A DNA stretch of 64,000 nt from Prosthecodimorpha staleyi (GTDB lineage Bacteria; Pseudomonadota; Alphaproteobacteria; Rhizobiales; Ancalomicrobiaceae), in assembly GCF_018729455.1 (NCBI RefSeq), contig NZ_JAHHZF010000010.1, positions 132,122-196,121 on the forward strand, read 5' to 3'. Positions 30,261-38,135 of the stretch are shown piece after piece. The notes under the pieces were generated by a model that saw only the letters and a list, made by a program, of their open reading frames with translations, was not told the DNA's origin and searched no databases. Within the stretch, counting starts at the first letter, position 1. The number at the start of each line of letters is the position of its first letter. The position numbers and the translations under genes were made by a program.

Positions 30261-31355
30261 ATGGATTTTGATCGGATCTCGATGCCGGACTTACCCCCCT
30301 CGCCGCCGCGCCCGGGTCGGCCGCGCCAAAGCCGCCTGCCGCGCATCGCCGATGTGGCACGCCTGTCGGGTGTCTCGACGGCGACCGTCGATCGCGTCCT
30401 GAACGGACGGCCCGGGGTCCGGGCGCCGACGGTGCAGCGGGTGATGCGGGCGGCGGCGGAAATCGGCTATGCGGTCGAGCTGCCGCCCGATCCGGCCGCA
30501 TCGCTGCAGCCGATGCGGCTCGCCTTCGTCCTGCCCGCAGGCACCAACCGCTTCCTGGCCGGCCTCGGCCGCCTGATCTCGGGGGCGGCCGACCAGCTCG
30601 CCGGCTTCAACATGCGGGCGCGGGTCGACTTCATCGAGAGCTTCAACCCGGACCTGCTCGGCCGGCACCTGAAGGAGCTCGGCCGCGATGTCGACGGCGT
30701 CGTCTTCATGGCGATCGACCATCCGGCGGTGCGCGAGGCGGTCAACGCCCTGGCCGACCGCGGCGTGCCGACCGTGACGCTGATCTCCGACATCGGCCAT
30801 GCCCGCCGCGCCGCCTATGTCGGACTGGACAACCGGGCGGCCGGCCGCACCGCGGCCTATCTGATGGCCCGCTTCATCGGCCCGCGCCCGGCCAAGGTGG
30901 CGATGATCGCCGGCAGCCTCAGCTACCGCGCCCATGGCGAGCGCGAGATGGGCTTCCTGCACATGTTCCAGGAGGCCTATCCGGCCGTCGAGGTGGTCGG
31001 CCTGCGCGAGGGCTACGACGACCAGGCCAAGAACCATCGGCAGACGAAGATGCTGCTCGCCCGGCATCCGGATCTCGCCGGCATCTACTGCATCGGGGGC
31101 GGCCCGGAGGGCATCGCCAAGGCGTTGAAGGAGGCCCGGCGCGACAGCGACGTGGTGCTGATCGGCCACGGCCTGACGCCGGAGGTGCGCGAACTGCTGG
31201 TCGACGGCACCATGGACGCAGTGATCACCCAGAACCCGCACGGGTCGCTGATGAGCTGCGTCTCGATCTTCGCCAACATCCGCGCCGGCCGTCCGGCCCA
31301 GGACGGCGTCGAGCCGGCCCGCTCCGAGGTGGTGTTCCGCGAGAACCTGCCGTGA
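30261..31355 (+). CDS. LacI family transcriptional regulator
   Basis: This is a sugar-responsive repressor, 364 residues, that probably controls the divergent TRAP/RuBisCO-like operon. The N-terminal LacI helix-turn-helix is clear: LPRIADVARLSGVSTATVDR followed by VLNGRPGVRAPTVQRV, preceded by a short Pro-rich leader. The rest (about 75-360) is a periplasmic-binding-protein-like effector domain with FVLPAGTNRFLAGLGRLI, VDGVVFMAIDHPAVREAVN, YVGLDNRAAGRTAAYLMARF and a C-terminal TMDAVITQNPHG. The effector is presumably a pathway sugar acid. I chose the ATG at 30261; another at 30282 is possible, and neither has a strong ribosome-binding site. Confidence 0.92.
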   Translation: MDFDRISMPDLPPSPPRPGRPRQSRLPRIADVARLSGVSTATVDRVLNGRPGVRAPTVQRVMRAAAEIGYAVELPPDPAASLQPMRLAFVLPAGTNRFLAGLGRLISGAADQLAGFNMRARVDFIESFNPDLLGRHLKELGRDVDGVVFMAIDHPAVREAVNALADRGVPTVTLISDIGHARRAAYVGLDNRAAGRTAAYLMARFIGPRPAKVAMIAGSLSYRAHGEREMGFLHMFQEAYPAVEVVGLREGYDDQAKNHRQTKMLLARHPDLAGIYCIGGGPEGIAKALKEARRDSDVVLIGHGLTPEVRELLVDGTMDAVITQNPHGSLMSCVSIFANIRAGRPAQDGVEPARSEVVFRENLP

Positions 31356-31369
31356 TGCCGACGGCGCCG

Positions 31370-31681
31370 TCAGGTGACCGCGGACGGCCGCGTCGGACCG
31401 GCAAGGCACAGATCGATCAGCCGGGCGACCCGCCACGCCGCCTCGTCGAGCGCGGCGGTCAGTTCCGCTTCAGGCAGAGCCGGCGTCATCGCAGCGGCAA
31501 GACGCCGCAAATCCGTCTCGCTCTCGGCCGAGGCGGCGAGACTGAGCAGAACTGCCGCCGTGTCCGCCGTCGACGGCACGGCAGTCGGCAATGGCCGGGC
31601 GGTCCGGGCGGCGCGCCTGCGGCGGACGGCCCGCCCCGACGCGGCAAACCAAGTGGCCGAAATGCGATCGATGTCCGTCAT
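31370..31681 (-). CDS. Small protein of unknown function under a cobalamin riboswitch
   Basis: This is a 103-residue protein that I do not recognise. It starts at the ATG at 31681, directly behind a strong GGAGGG ribosome-binding site, and has a basic stretch (SGRAVRRRRAARTARPLP, about 15-32). An Ala/Leu-rich, probably helical remainder follows (AAVLLSLAASAESETDLRRL, EAELTAALDEAAWRVARLID). There is no clear signal peptide or membrane helix. The cobalamin riboswitch (31821-32020) lies 139 bases upstream on the same strand, and no other gene separates them, so repression by adenosylcobalamin is expected. The gene is convergent with the LacI regulator (14 bases between their stops). It could be a B12-independent back-up factor or an accessory to cobalamin metabolism; the sequence does not tell. 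Confidence 0.6.
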   Translation of the reverse strand: MTDIDRISATWFAASGRAVRRRRAARTARPLPTAVPSTADTAAVLLSLAASAESETDLRRLAAAMTPALPEAELTAALDEAAWRVARLIDLCLAGPTRPSAVT

Positions 31682-31820
31682 GGAGCCCTCCGCTCGGTTG
31701 CGGCGGAGAGCGCGGCAGGATGGCGCGGCGGCGGACGCAGAACCGCGGGAAGCGGATGCGCGTCGTCGACGAAGCCTCCGCCGGTGCACCCCGCCCGGAC
31801 CATGGTTCTTCTCGTGCCAC

Positions 31821-32020
31821 GGCAGGTCTCCTGGCTCGCGGGTCATGACCGGCGCCCCGTCTTCCCGCACCGTCCGGATTGCCCGGACGATGCAGTGACG
31901 TTGGTGGAGCGCCGGCTCACCGCCGACAGTTGCGGGGGCAGCTCCGGCATTGTCCGCCGTGACGGACGCACCGGATTCCCTCTTAGCCTTCGCGACGGGA
32001 TCGCGAAGGACCGTGACGCC
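31821..32020 (-). ncRNA. Cobalamin (B12) riboswitch
   Basis: Read on the minus strand, the conserved cobalamin-aptamer blocks appear in the right order. AAGAGGGAATCCGGTG is at about 31969-31984, GCTGCCCCCGCAACTGT (the core junction) at 31926-31942, a hairpin region with GTCCGGGCAATCCGGAC follows, then GCGGGAAGACGGGG, and the terminal B12 box GAGCCAGGAGACCTGCC is at 31821-31837. A perfect CCTTCGCGA/TCGCGAAGG hairpin forms the 5' arm around 31987-32009. Outer limits are approximate. The element controls the 103-residue gene that starts at 31681; no terminator is obvious, so control is probably at translation start. Confidence 0.93.
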
Positions 32021-32205
32021 CGACCGTAGGCGAGGCCGACCCGCATGGTCAATGCGCAGGCGGCGATGAATCGGCGCCGACGACGGCCGCGCAGGGCAGA
32101 CCTGCAGGCGGCACCGGCTGCTCCGGGCCGGCGGGCCGGGCCGCCGGAGTGCTGGACGGGCGGCGTTTCCCGGCTACTCTCGCGGACCCCAGGCGGAGCC
32201 CGCGC

Positions 32206-33822
32206 ATGTCCGAATCCTCTTCGAAACGCCGCGTCGTGCTCGGCTTCGTCGGTACCGTGCTGGATGCCGGGCGCGCCGACCGGCGCTTCGACAAGTGGCG
32301 GCCGACCGTCGCCATGTGTTGCCATCCGAGCCTGCCGATCGACCGTTATGAACTGTTGCGGGATGCCCGCCATGCCGAACTGGCCGAAACGCTGGCGGCC
32401 GACATGCGGGCCGCCTCGCCGGCGACCGAGGTGCGTCAGGTCGAGATGAATCTGACCGACCCCTGGGATTTCGAGGAGGTCTTCGCCGCGCTGCACGACT
32501 ATTGCCGTGCCTATCCTTTCGAGCCGGACGCCGAGGATTACCTCGTCAACATCACCACCGGCACCCATGTGGCGCAGATCTGCTGGTTCCTTCTGGCCGA
32601 AGCCCACTATGTGCCGGGTCGCATCATCCAGCTGACGCCGCCGAAGCGCTGGAAGGACGGCGCGCCGGGCGGCTACACCATCACGGATCTCGACCTCTCC
32701 CGCTACGACCGGATCGCGCGACGGTTCCAGGCCGAAGCCATCGAGGCGACATCCTTCCTGAAATCCGGCATCGCCACCCGCAATCCGGCCTTCAACCGGA
32801 TGATCGACCGCATCGAGCAGGTCGCGCTGCGCTCGCGTGCGCCGCTCCTGCTGACCGGGCCGACCGGGGCCGGCAAGTCGCAGCTCGCCCGGCGCATCTA
32901 CGATCTGAAGAAGACGCGGCGGCAGGTCGCCGGGCCGTTCGTCGAGGTCAATTGCGCGACCCTGCGCGGTGACAGTGCCATGTCGACCCTGTTCGGCCAT
33001 GTCAAGGGCGCCTTCACGGGTGCCGTGACCGAGCGGGCCGGGCTCCTCAGAAGCGCCGACGGCGGCATCCTGTTTCTCGACGAGATCGGCGAGCTCGGTC
33101 CCGACGAACAGGCCATGTGCCTGCGCGCCATCGAGGACAAGCGCTTCCTGCCCGTCGGCGCCGACCGGGAGACGGCCAGCGACTTCCAGCTGATCGCCGG
33201 GACCAACCGCGATCTCGGCCCCGCCGTGGCGGCCGGTCGCTTCCGCGAGGACCTGCTCGCCCGGCTCAATCTCTGGACCTTCGACCTGCCCGGCCTGAAG
33301 GACCGGCGCGAGGACATCGAACCCAATGTCGACTTCGAACTGAAGCGCCACGCCGAGCGCGAAGGCGTCAACGTCACCTTCAACCGGCAGGCGCGCGCCC
33401 GCTACATGGCCTTCGCGCTGTCGCCGGACGCGCTGTGGTCGGCGAATTTCCGCGATCTCGGCGCCTCGATCACCCGCATGGCAACGCTCGCGCCGGGCGG
33501 CCGCATCGACGAGGCGGTGGTCGAGGAGGAGATCGACCGATTGAAGGCAACCTGGCACGGCCAGCGCCGCGACGGCCCCGAAGCCCGGCTTGCCGGCCTG
33601 CTCGATGCCGACCGGCTCGCCAGGATCGACCCGTTCGACCGCTTCCAGCTGGCGGAGGTGATCCGCATCTGTCGCGACAGCCCCAACCTCAGCGCCGCTG
33701 GCCGGACCCTCTTCGCCGCCTCGCGTCTCGACAAGGCCTCCTCCAACGACGCCGACCGCCTGCGCAAATACCTCGCCCGGTTCGACCTCGACTGGGCGAC
33801 CGTGACGGAGCGTGGCGGGTAG
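32206..33822 (+). CDS. rtcR: RNA repair transcriptional activator RtcR
   Basis: This is a sigma-54-dependent activator of RNA-repair genes, 538 residues. The N-terminal part (about 1-185) is the RtcR-type CARF sensor: VLGFVGTVLDAGRADRRFDK, WRPTVAMCCHPSLPIDRYEL and the ligand-loop text LVNITTGTHVAQICWFLL. In E. coli this domain senses RNA ends such as tRNA fragments with cyclic phosphate. The AAA+ domain (about 190-430) has Walker A GPTGAGKS (218-225), the sigma-54-contacting GAFTGA (268-273) and FLDEIGELG. The C-terminus (about 460-535) is a Fis-like DNA-binding region. Start at the ATG at 32206. The usual targets rtcB and rtcA are not adjacent, and I saw no sigma-54 promoter near it. Confidence 0.93.
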   Translation: MSESSSKRRVVLGFVGTVLDAGRADRRFDKWRPTVAMCCHPSLPIDRYELLRDARHAELAETLAADMRAASPATEVRQVEMNLTDPWDFEEVFAALHDYCRAYPFEPDAEDYLVNITTGTHVAQICWFLLAEAHYVPGRIIQLTPPKRWKDGAPGGYTITDLDLSRYDRIARRFQAEAIEATSFLKSGIATRNPAFNRMIDRIEQVALRSRAPLLLTGPTGAGKSQLARRIYDLKKTRRQVAGPFVEVNCATLRGDSAMSTLFGHVKGAFTGAVTERAGLLRSADGGILFLDEIGELGPDEQAMCLRAIEDKRFLPVGADRETASDFQLIAGTNRDLGPAVAAGRFREDLLARLNLWTFDLPGLKDRREDIEPNVDFELKRHAEREGVNVTFNRQARARYMAFALSPDALWSANFRDLGASITRMATLAPGGRIDEAVVEEEIDRLKATWHGQRRDGPEARLAGLLDADRLARIDPFDRFQLAEVIRICRDSPNLSAAGRTLFAASRLDKASSNDADRLRKYLARFDLDWATVTERGG

Positions 33823-33869
33823 GCGCGCGCCGCACCGCCATCCGGGCGGGCGCGAAGGGAAGATGCCGT

Positions 33870-34215
33870 CCGGAGATCCCCTCCCGCCATCCCCCCCGCC
33901 CCCGCGGCTCCTTCCCCTTCGCCCCCTTGGGGGAGAAGGTGGCCGAAGGCCGGATGAGGGGGGATTCCGCAGCGGATTCCACACCACCGGTCCGAGGCAG
34001 ATCGAGGCGCTACCGCCTGAGCAGCGTAGGTTGCGATCCCGTCCCCCTCATCCGCCCTGCGGGCACCTTCTCCCCCCTTCAGGGGGAGAAGGGGAAGCTC
34101 TTGAGAGATCATCGAATTGGACTTCTCGCCATCCCCCCGCCCCCTCGGCGCCTTCCCCTTCGCCCCCTTGGGGGAGAAGGGGAAGCCATTGGGAGATCTT
34201 GCGAAATCGACCTCT
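33870..34215. repeat. Cluster of intergenic palindromic repeats between convergent genes
   Basis: The 408-base gap between rtcR and the aminotransferase holds three related palindromes. Two direct copies of TTCGCCCCCTTGGGGGAGAA with a shared C-rich lead-in lie near 33910-33940 and 34151-34181. An inverted relative, CCTTCTCCCCCCTTCAGGGG, lies near 34066-34085. Between them, the words GGCCGGATGAGGG and CCCTCATCCG are also inverted copies. Such C/G-rich palindromes are widely dispersed in intergenic DNA of Rhizobiales, and at this convergent site they could end transcription from both sides. No gene is present. Confidence 0.7.
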
Positions 34216-34230
34216 CGCCGACCCGGATCG

Positions 34231-35553
34231 TCAGATCGAGTCCTTGAGGACCTGGGCGAGGGTGCCGATCAGCTGGTCGATCTCGGCCTTGGAGATGATC
34301 AGCGGCGGCGACAGGGCGATGATGTCGCCGGTGGTGCGGATCAGGATGCCGCGCTCGAAGGCGTCGAGGAAGCAGGAGAAGGCGCGCTTGGTCGGTTCGC
34401 CCGGGATCGATTCCAGCTCGATGGCGCCGATCAGGCCGATATTGCGCACGTCGATGACATGCGGCAGGCCCTTCAGCGACTGCAGGGCGTCCTCCCAATA
34501 GGGCGCGAGTTCGGCGCCGCGGGTCAGGAGGCCGTCCTCCTTGTAGGTCTCCAGCGTGCCGAGGCCGGCCGCGCAGGCGATCGGGTTGCCCGAATAGGTG
34601 TAGCCGTGGAAGAACTCGATCAGGTGTTCCGGCCCGGTCATGAAGGCGTCGTGGATCTTCGACTTCACGAACACGCCGCCCATCGGGATGACGCCGTTGG
34701 TGATGCCCTTGGCGGTCACGATGATATCCGGCGAGACGCCGAAATAATCGGTCGCGAAGGGCGTGCCGAGGCGGCCGAAACCGGTGATGACTTCGTCGAA
34801 GATCAGCAGGATGTCGTGCTTGTCGCAGATCGCGCGCAGGCGCTGCAGATAGCCCTTCGGAGGAATCAGCACGCCGGTCGAGCCGGCGACCGGCTCCACG
34901 ATCACGGCCGCGATGGTCGAAGCGTCGTGCAGGGTGACGAGACGCTCCAGATCGTCGGCGAGATCGGCGCCATGCTCGGGCTCGCCGCGGGTGAAGGCGT
35001 TGCGGGCGAGATCGTGGGTGTGGCGAATATGGTCGACGCCGGTCAGCAGCGTGCCGAACATCTTGCGGTTGGAGACGATGCCGCCGACCGAGATGCCGCC
35101 GAAATTGACGCCGTGATAGCCGCGCTCGCGCCCGATCAGGCGGAACTTGGAGCCGTTGCCCTTCACGCGGTGATAGGCGATCGCCATCTTCAGCGCGGTC
35201 TCGACCGATTCCGACCCGGAATTGGTGAAGAAGACATGGTCGAACCCTTCCGGCGCGATGTTGACCACCTTGGAGGCGAATTCGAACACCTTCGGATGGC
35301 CCATCTGGAAGGCGGGCGCATAGTCGAGCTCACCGGCCTGGGCACGGATCGCCTCGACGATCTTCGGCCGGTTGTGGCCGGCATTGCAGCACCAGAGACC
35401 CGCGGTGCCGTCGAGCACGCTGCGGCCGTCATCGGTGCGGTAATGCATCCGATCGGCCGAGACGAGCATGCGCGGCGTCTTCTTGAACTGCCGGTTCGCC
35501 GAGAAGGGCATCCAGAAGGCTTCGAGATCGTTGGTGCGGTGCTGGTAGTTCAT
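34231..35553 (-). CDS. Omega-amino acid:pyruvate (beta-alanine) aminotransferase family protein
   Basis: This is a class III PLP-dependent aminotransferase, 440 residues, of the omega-amino-acid:pyruvate group that transfers amino groups from beta-alanine, putrescine-like amines or taurine-type donors. Signature segments are FWMPFSANRQFKKTPRMLV at the N-terminus, GTAGLWCCNAGHNRP, FFTNSGSESVETALKMA (phosphate-binding), RERGYHGVNFGGISVGG, LLIFDEVITGFGRLG with the PLP-ring Asp, and the Schiff-base Lys in VTAKGITNGVIPMGG. It ends in SPPLIISKAEIDQL. Start at the ATG at 35553 with GGGACC-type leader. It is divergent from an XRE-cupin regulator with a 159-base spacer, a common arrangement for amine catabolism. 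The exact donor is not fixed by sequence. Confidence 0.93.
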   Translation of the reverse strand: MNYQHRTNDLEAFWMPFSANRQFKKTPRMLVSADRMHYRTDDGRSVLDGTAGLWCCNAGHNRPKIVEAIRAQAGELDYAPAFQMGHPKVFEFASKVVNIAPEGFDHVFFTNSGSESVETALKMAIAYHRVKGNGSKFRLIGRERGYHGVNFGGISVGGIVSNRKMFGTLLTGVDHIRHTHDLARNAFTRGEPEHGADLADDLERLVTLHDASTIAAVIVEPVAGSTGVLIPPKGYLQRLRAICDKHDILLIFDEVITGFGRLGTPFATDYFGVSPDIIVTAKGITNGVIPMGGVFVKSKIHDAFMTGPEHLIEFFHGYTYSGNPIACAAGLGTLETYKEDGLLTRGAELAPYWEDALQSLKGLPHVIDVRNIGLIGAIELESIPGEPTKRAFSCFLDAFERGILIRTTGDIIALSPPLIISKAEIDQLIGTLAQVLKDSI

Positions 35554-35712
35554 CGGGACCTCCCGCGGCGCCGCCATCCGTCCGGCGTCCGCCATGAATG
35601 TCGCGCGTCCGGAACCGGTTCCGGCCGCATGATCGAGATCGCGAACAGTACCGGACCGGCAAAGCCCGGTCCACGGCTTGGCGCTGTTCAGCCCGTTCCG
35701 TATATTGAACGC

Positions 35713-36276
35713 ATGAACGGATCGGACGGCGATATCGACATCGGCCTGCGCCTGCGCGACCTGCGCGCCCGCCACGGCCTCTCGCAGCGCGCGCTGGCCA
35801 AACGCGCCGGGGTCTCCAATGCGACCGTGTCGATGATCGAATCGAACCGGGTCAGCCCGTCGGTGGCGGCGCTGAAGCAGGTGCTGTCGGGTTTTCCGAT
35901 GGGCATTGCGCAGTTCTTCTCGGCCGAGGAGCCGGAACGCGAGAAGGTGGTGTTCCGCGCCGAGGAACTGACCGAACTGGCCGGCGGCGCGGTCTCCTAC
36001 CGGCAGGTCGGCTCGGACCTGTCGGGCCGCGCGCTGCAGATGATCCACGAGCGCTACCGGCCGGGCGCGGAATCCGGCAAGACCATGCTGACCCATCAGG
36101 GCGAGGAGGCCGGCATCGTGATCCGCGGCCTCATGCAGCTCGATGTCGACGGCGAGCGCTTCGTGCTCGGCCCGGGCGACGCCTATCTGTTCGACAGCCG
36201 CCGACCGCATGCCTTCCGCAATGTCGGCGACGGCGACCTGGTCCTGGTCTCCGCCTGCACGCCGCCGAGCTTCTGA
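35713..36276 (+). CDS. XRE family regulator with C-terminal cupin (PuuR-like)
   Basis: This is a 187-residue transcriptional regulator. An N-terminal XRE helix-turn-helix (about 11-66) reads IGLRLRDLRARHGLSQRALA and KRAGVSNATVSMIESNRVSP. A linker follows, then a C-terminal cupin_2 domain (about 112-185: LTHQGEEAGIVIRGLMQLDV, GDAYLFDSRRPHAFRNVGD) that usually binds a small effector. The layout is that of PuuR, the repressor of putrescine use. It is divergent from the omega-aminotransferase, which it probably regulates. The ATG at 35713 gives the expected short leader before the HTH. Confidence 0.92.
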   Translation: MNGSDGDIDIGLRLRDLRARHGLSQRALAKRAGVSNATVSMIESNRVSPSVAALKQVLSGFPMGIAQFFSAEEPEREKVVFRAEELTELAGGAVSYRQVGSDLSGRALQMIHERYRPGAESGKTMLTHQGEEAGIVIRGLMQLDVDGERFVLGPGDAYLFDSRRPHAFRNVGDGDLVLVSACTPPSF

Positions 36277-36279
36277 GCG

Positions 36280-36300
36280 CCGCCCGCCCGTGGCGGGCGG
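36280..36300. terminator. Perfect hairpin between convergent regulator and L,D-transpeptidase genes
   Basis: CCGCCCGCC-cgt-GGCGGGCGG is a perfect nine-base-pair stem with a three-base loop. It fills the 28-base gap between two convergent stop codons, so a bidirectional terminator role is likely although a T-run is missing. Confidence 0.5.
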
Positions 36301-36304
36301 GACC

Positions 36305-37021
36305 TCAGGCCATCCGGCTCGGGCGCACCACGACCCGGCTGCCGACCGGCACGCGCCGGTGCAGGTCGATGATGTCGTGGTTGAACAGGCGGATGCAGCC
36401 CGACGACACGGCCTGGCCGATGCTCCACGGCTCGGTCGTGCCGTGGATGCGGTAGAGCGTGTCGCGGTCGCCCTGATAGAGATAGAGGGCGCGCGCGCCG
36501 AGCGGATTGTCGAGGCCGCCCGGCATGCCGTTGGCATAGGGCGCGGCGCGCGGATCGCGCTTGACCATCTCGGCCGGCGGCGTCCAGGTCGGCCAGGCGG
36601 CCTTGCGCCGGATGGTCGCCTCGCCGTTCCAGGCGAAGCCGTCGCGGCCGACGCCGATGCCGTAGCGCATCGCCGTGCCGCCCTCGCCGACCAGATAGAG
36701 ATGGCGCTGGTCGGGATCGACCACCACGGTGCCGGCGCGCTCCGCACCGTCGAAGGCGACCTGCTGGCGCAACCAGCGCGGTTCGATCTTGGCCACGTCG
36801 AGGGCCGGGATCGGGAAGGGCTCGTCGTCGATCGGCCCATACATGGCCGCGTAATAGGGATCGACCCGCGGCAGCACGGCCGCCGGCATCTCGAGCGGCG
36901 TCTGTTCCAGACGCGCGGTCTGGCATCCGGCCAGCGCCAGCGGCAGCCCGGCCAGAAAGATCCGGCGCGACAACAGCAATTGTCGGCGCCCCGCAGCGGC
37001 CGTCTCGAAAACGTCGGTCAT
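36305..37021 (-). CDS. L,D-transpeptidase (YkuD domain), predicted lipoprotein
   Basis: This is a peptidoglycan-modifying L,D-transpeptidase of 238 residues. The N-terminus LLLSRRIFLAGLPLALAGCQ combines a twin-arginine-like pair with a lipobox (LAGC, Cys33), so the protein is probably a Tat- or Sec-exported lipoprotein. The YkuD domain (about 100-235) contains HLYLVGEGGTAMRYGIGVGR and the catalytic signature with His193 (RIHGTTEPWSIG) and Cys209 in SSGCIRLFNHD. It could form 3-3 cross-links or attach outer-membrane proteins to peptidoglycan, both known activities of the family in Rhizobiales. An in-frame extension to 37156 lacks signal-peptide character and is rejected. Confidence 0.92.
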   Translation of the reverse strand: MTDVFETAAAGRRQLLLSRRIFLAGLPLALAGCQTARLEQTPLEMPAAVLPRVDPYYAAMYGPIDDEPFPIPALDVAKIEPRWLRQQVAFDGAERAGTVVVDPDQRHLYLVGEGGTAMRYGIGVGRDGFAWNGEATIRRKAAWPTWTPPAEMVKRDPRAAPYANGMPGGLDNPLGARALYLYQGDRDTLYRIHGTTEPWSIGQAVSSGCIRLFNHDIIDLHRRVPVGSRVVVRPSRMA

Positions 37022-37436
37022 GGCAAACCCCTCCGGTCCATGCAATTCAGTCACAAGCCTTAACGCCACAGGGGTTGGTCCCGATCCGCGCAGAATTGCG
37101 GCGATTTCGGGAAGCGCCGCCGCTATGGCTTCGCGGCAACAGCGATCGGGTGACATATTCGTTTGATTTCGTTACTGATTCCTGATCGGCGGCAGCGGCC
37201 GGGCCCGCTGGTGACAGCATCGTGAACACGGCTGCCCGTCCGGCTCGCCGGAAACGACGGTCTTGCCACGCCCGAAGCCATGCCGGGAACGACGACGAAG
37301 CCCGCCCGGCGCCGTTCAACCGGCGTGAACAATGAGTTTGCCGCGGCGGGCTTTCCGCCCGCCACCGGTGGCGCCATGTTCCGCCCGACCGAACGCCCCC
37401 GAAACGGTTGGGTGCGCTCCCCGGCGGAGACGAACG
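37022..37436. other. Divergent intergenic region between L,D-transpeptidase and wrbA
   Basis: The 415 bases hold no gene that I can support. An AT-richer patch near 37150-37190 (ACATATTCGTTTGATTTCGT) may be a promoter, and a hairpin GGCGGGC-tttc-GCCCGCC lies near 37347-37364. A frame open into wrbA from 37332 reads Arg/Pro-rich text and is not used. Confidence 0.5.
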
Positions 37437-38039
37437 ATGACCAAAGTCCTGGTGCTCTACTATTCTTCCTACGGCCATATCGAGACCATGGCCAACGCGG
37501 TCGCCGAAGGCGTGCGCGAAGCCGGCGGCGAGGCGACCATCAAGCGCGTGCCCGAACTGGTGCCGCGCGAGGTCGCCGAGAAGTCCTATTTCAAGCTCGA
37601 TCAGGCGGCGCCGATCGCCACCGTCGACGAACTGCCCGAATATGACGCGATCATCTTCGGCACCGGCACCCGCTTCGGCAACATGACCGCGCAGATGCGC
37701 AACTTCCTCGACCAGACCGGCGGGTTGTGGGCCAAGGGCGCGCTGATCGGCAAGGTCGGCTCGGTGTTCACCTCGACCGCGACGCAGCATGGCGGCCAGG
37801 AATCGACCATCCTGACCTTCATCCCGACCCTGATGCATCACGGCATGGTGGTCGTCGGCCTGCCCTATTCGTTCGGTGCGCAGACCGGCCTCGGCGAAAT
37901 CCTCGGCGGCTCGCCCTACGGCGCGGCGACCATCACGGGCGGCGACGGCAGCCGCATGCCGTCGGAGACCGAACTGGCCGGCGCGCGCTTCCAGGGTGCC
38001 CACGTCACCCGCATCGCCGCCAAGCTCGCCGCGGCCTGA
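37437..38039 (+). CDS. wrbA: NAD(P)H:quinone oxidoreductase, WrbA type
   Basis: This is a flavodoxin-like quinone reductase (type IV) that makes two-electron reductions of quinones and so avoids semiquinone stress. The 200-residue product matches WrbA in length and motifs: [20 protein letters not shown] (FMN phosphate loop), [44 protein letters not shown] and VGLPYSF. An ATG at 37437 follows GGCGGAGACG. It stands alone between the L,D-transpeptidase and mutS. Confidence 0.95.
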   Translation: MTKVLVLYYSSYGHIETMANAVAEGVREAGGEATIKRVPELVPREVAEKSYFKLDQAAPIATVDELPEYDAIIFGTGTRFGNMTAQMRNFLDQTGGLWAKGALIGKVGSVFTSTATQHGGQESTILTFIPTLMHHGMVVVGLPYSFGAQTGLGEILGGSPYGAATITGGDGSRMPSETELAGARFQGAHVTRIAAKLAAA

Positions 38040-38135
38040 TCGCTCCGACCGGCCCGGCGAATCGGCCGGGGAGAAACCAGTGAGCGCGCGACGGGAAACA
38101 TTCCGTCGCGCGCGGACATGCATTAGCGTCGCGCC

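Noticed and set aside
31682-32205. Sigma-54 promoter under RtcR control
   Set aside because: A TGGCAC word on the minus strand at about 31815 is not followed by a -12 GC at the right spacing.
36305-37156. Longer form of the L,D-transpeptidase starting at 37156
   Set aside because: The extra 45 residues have no signal-peptide character, while the ATG at 37021 leads into a clear signal and lipobox.
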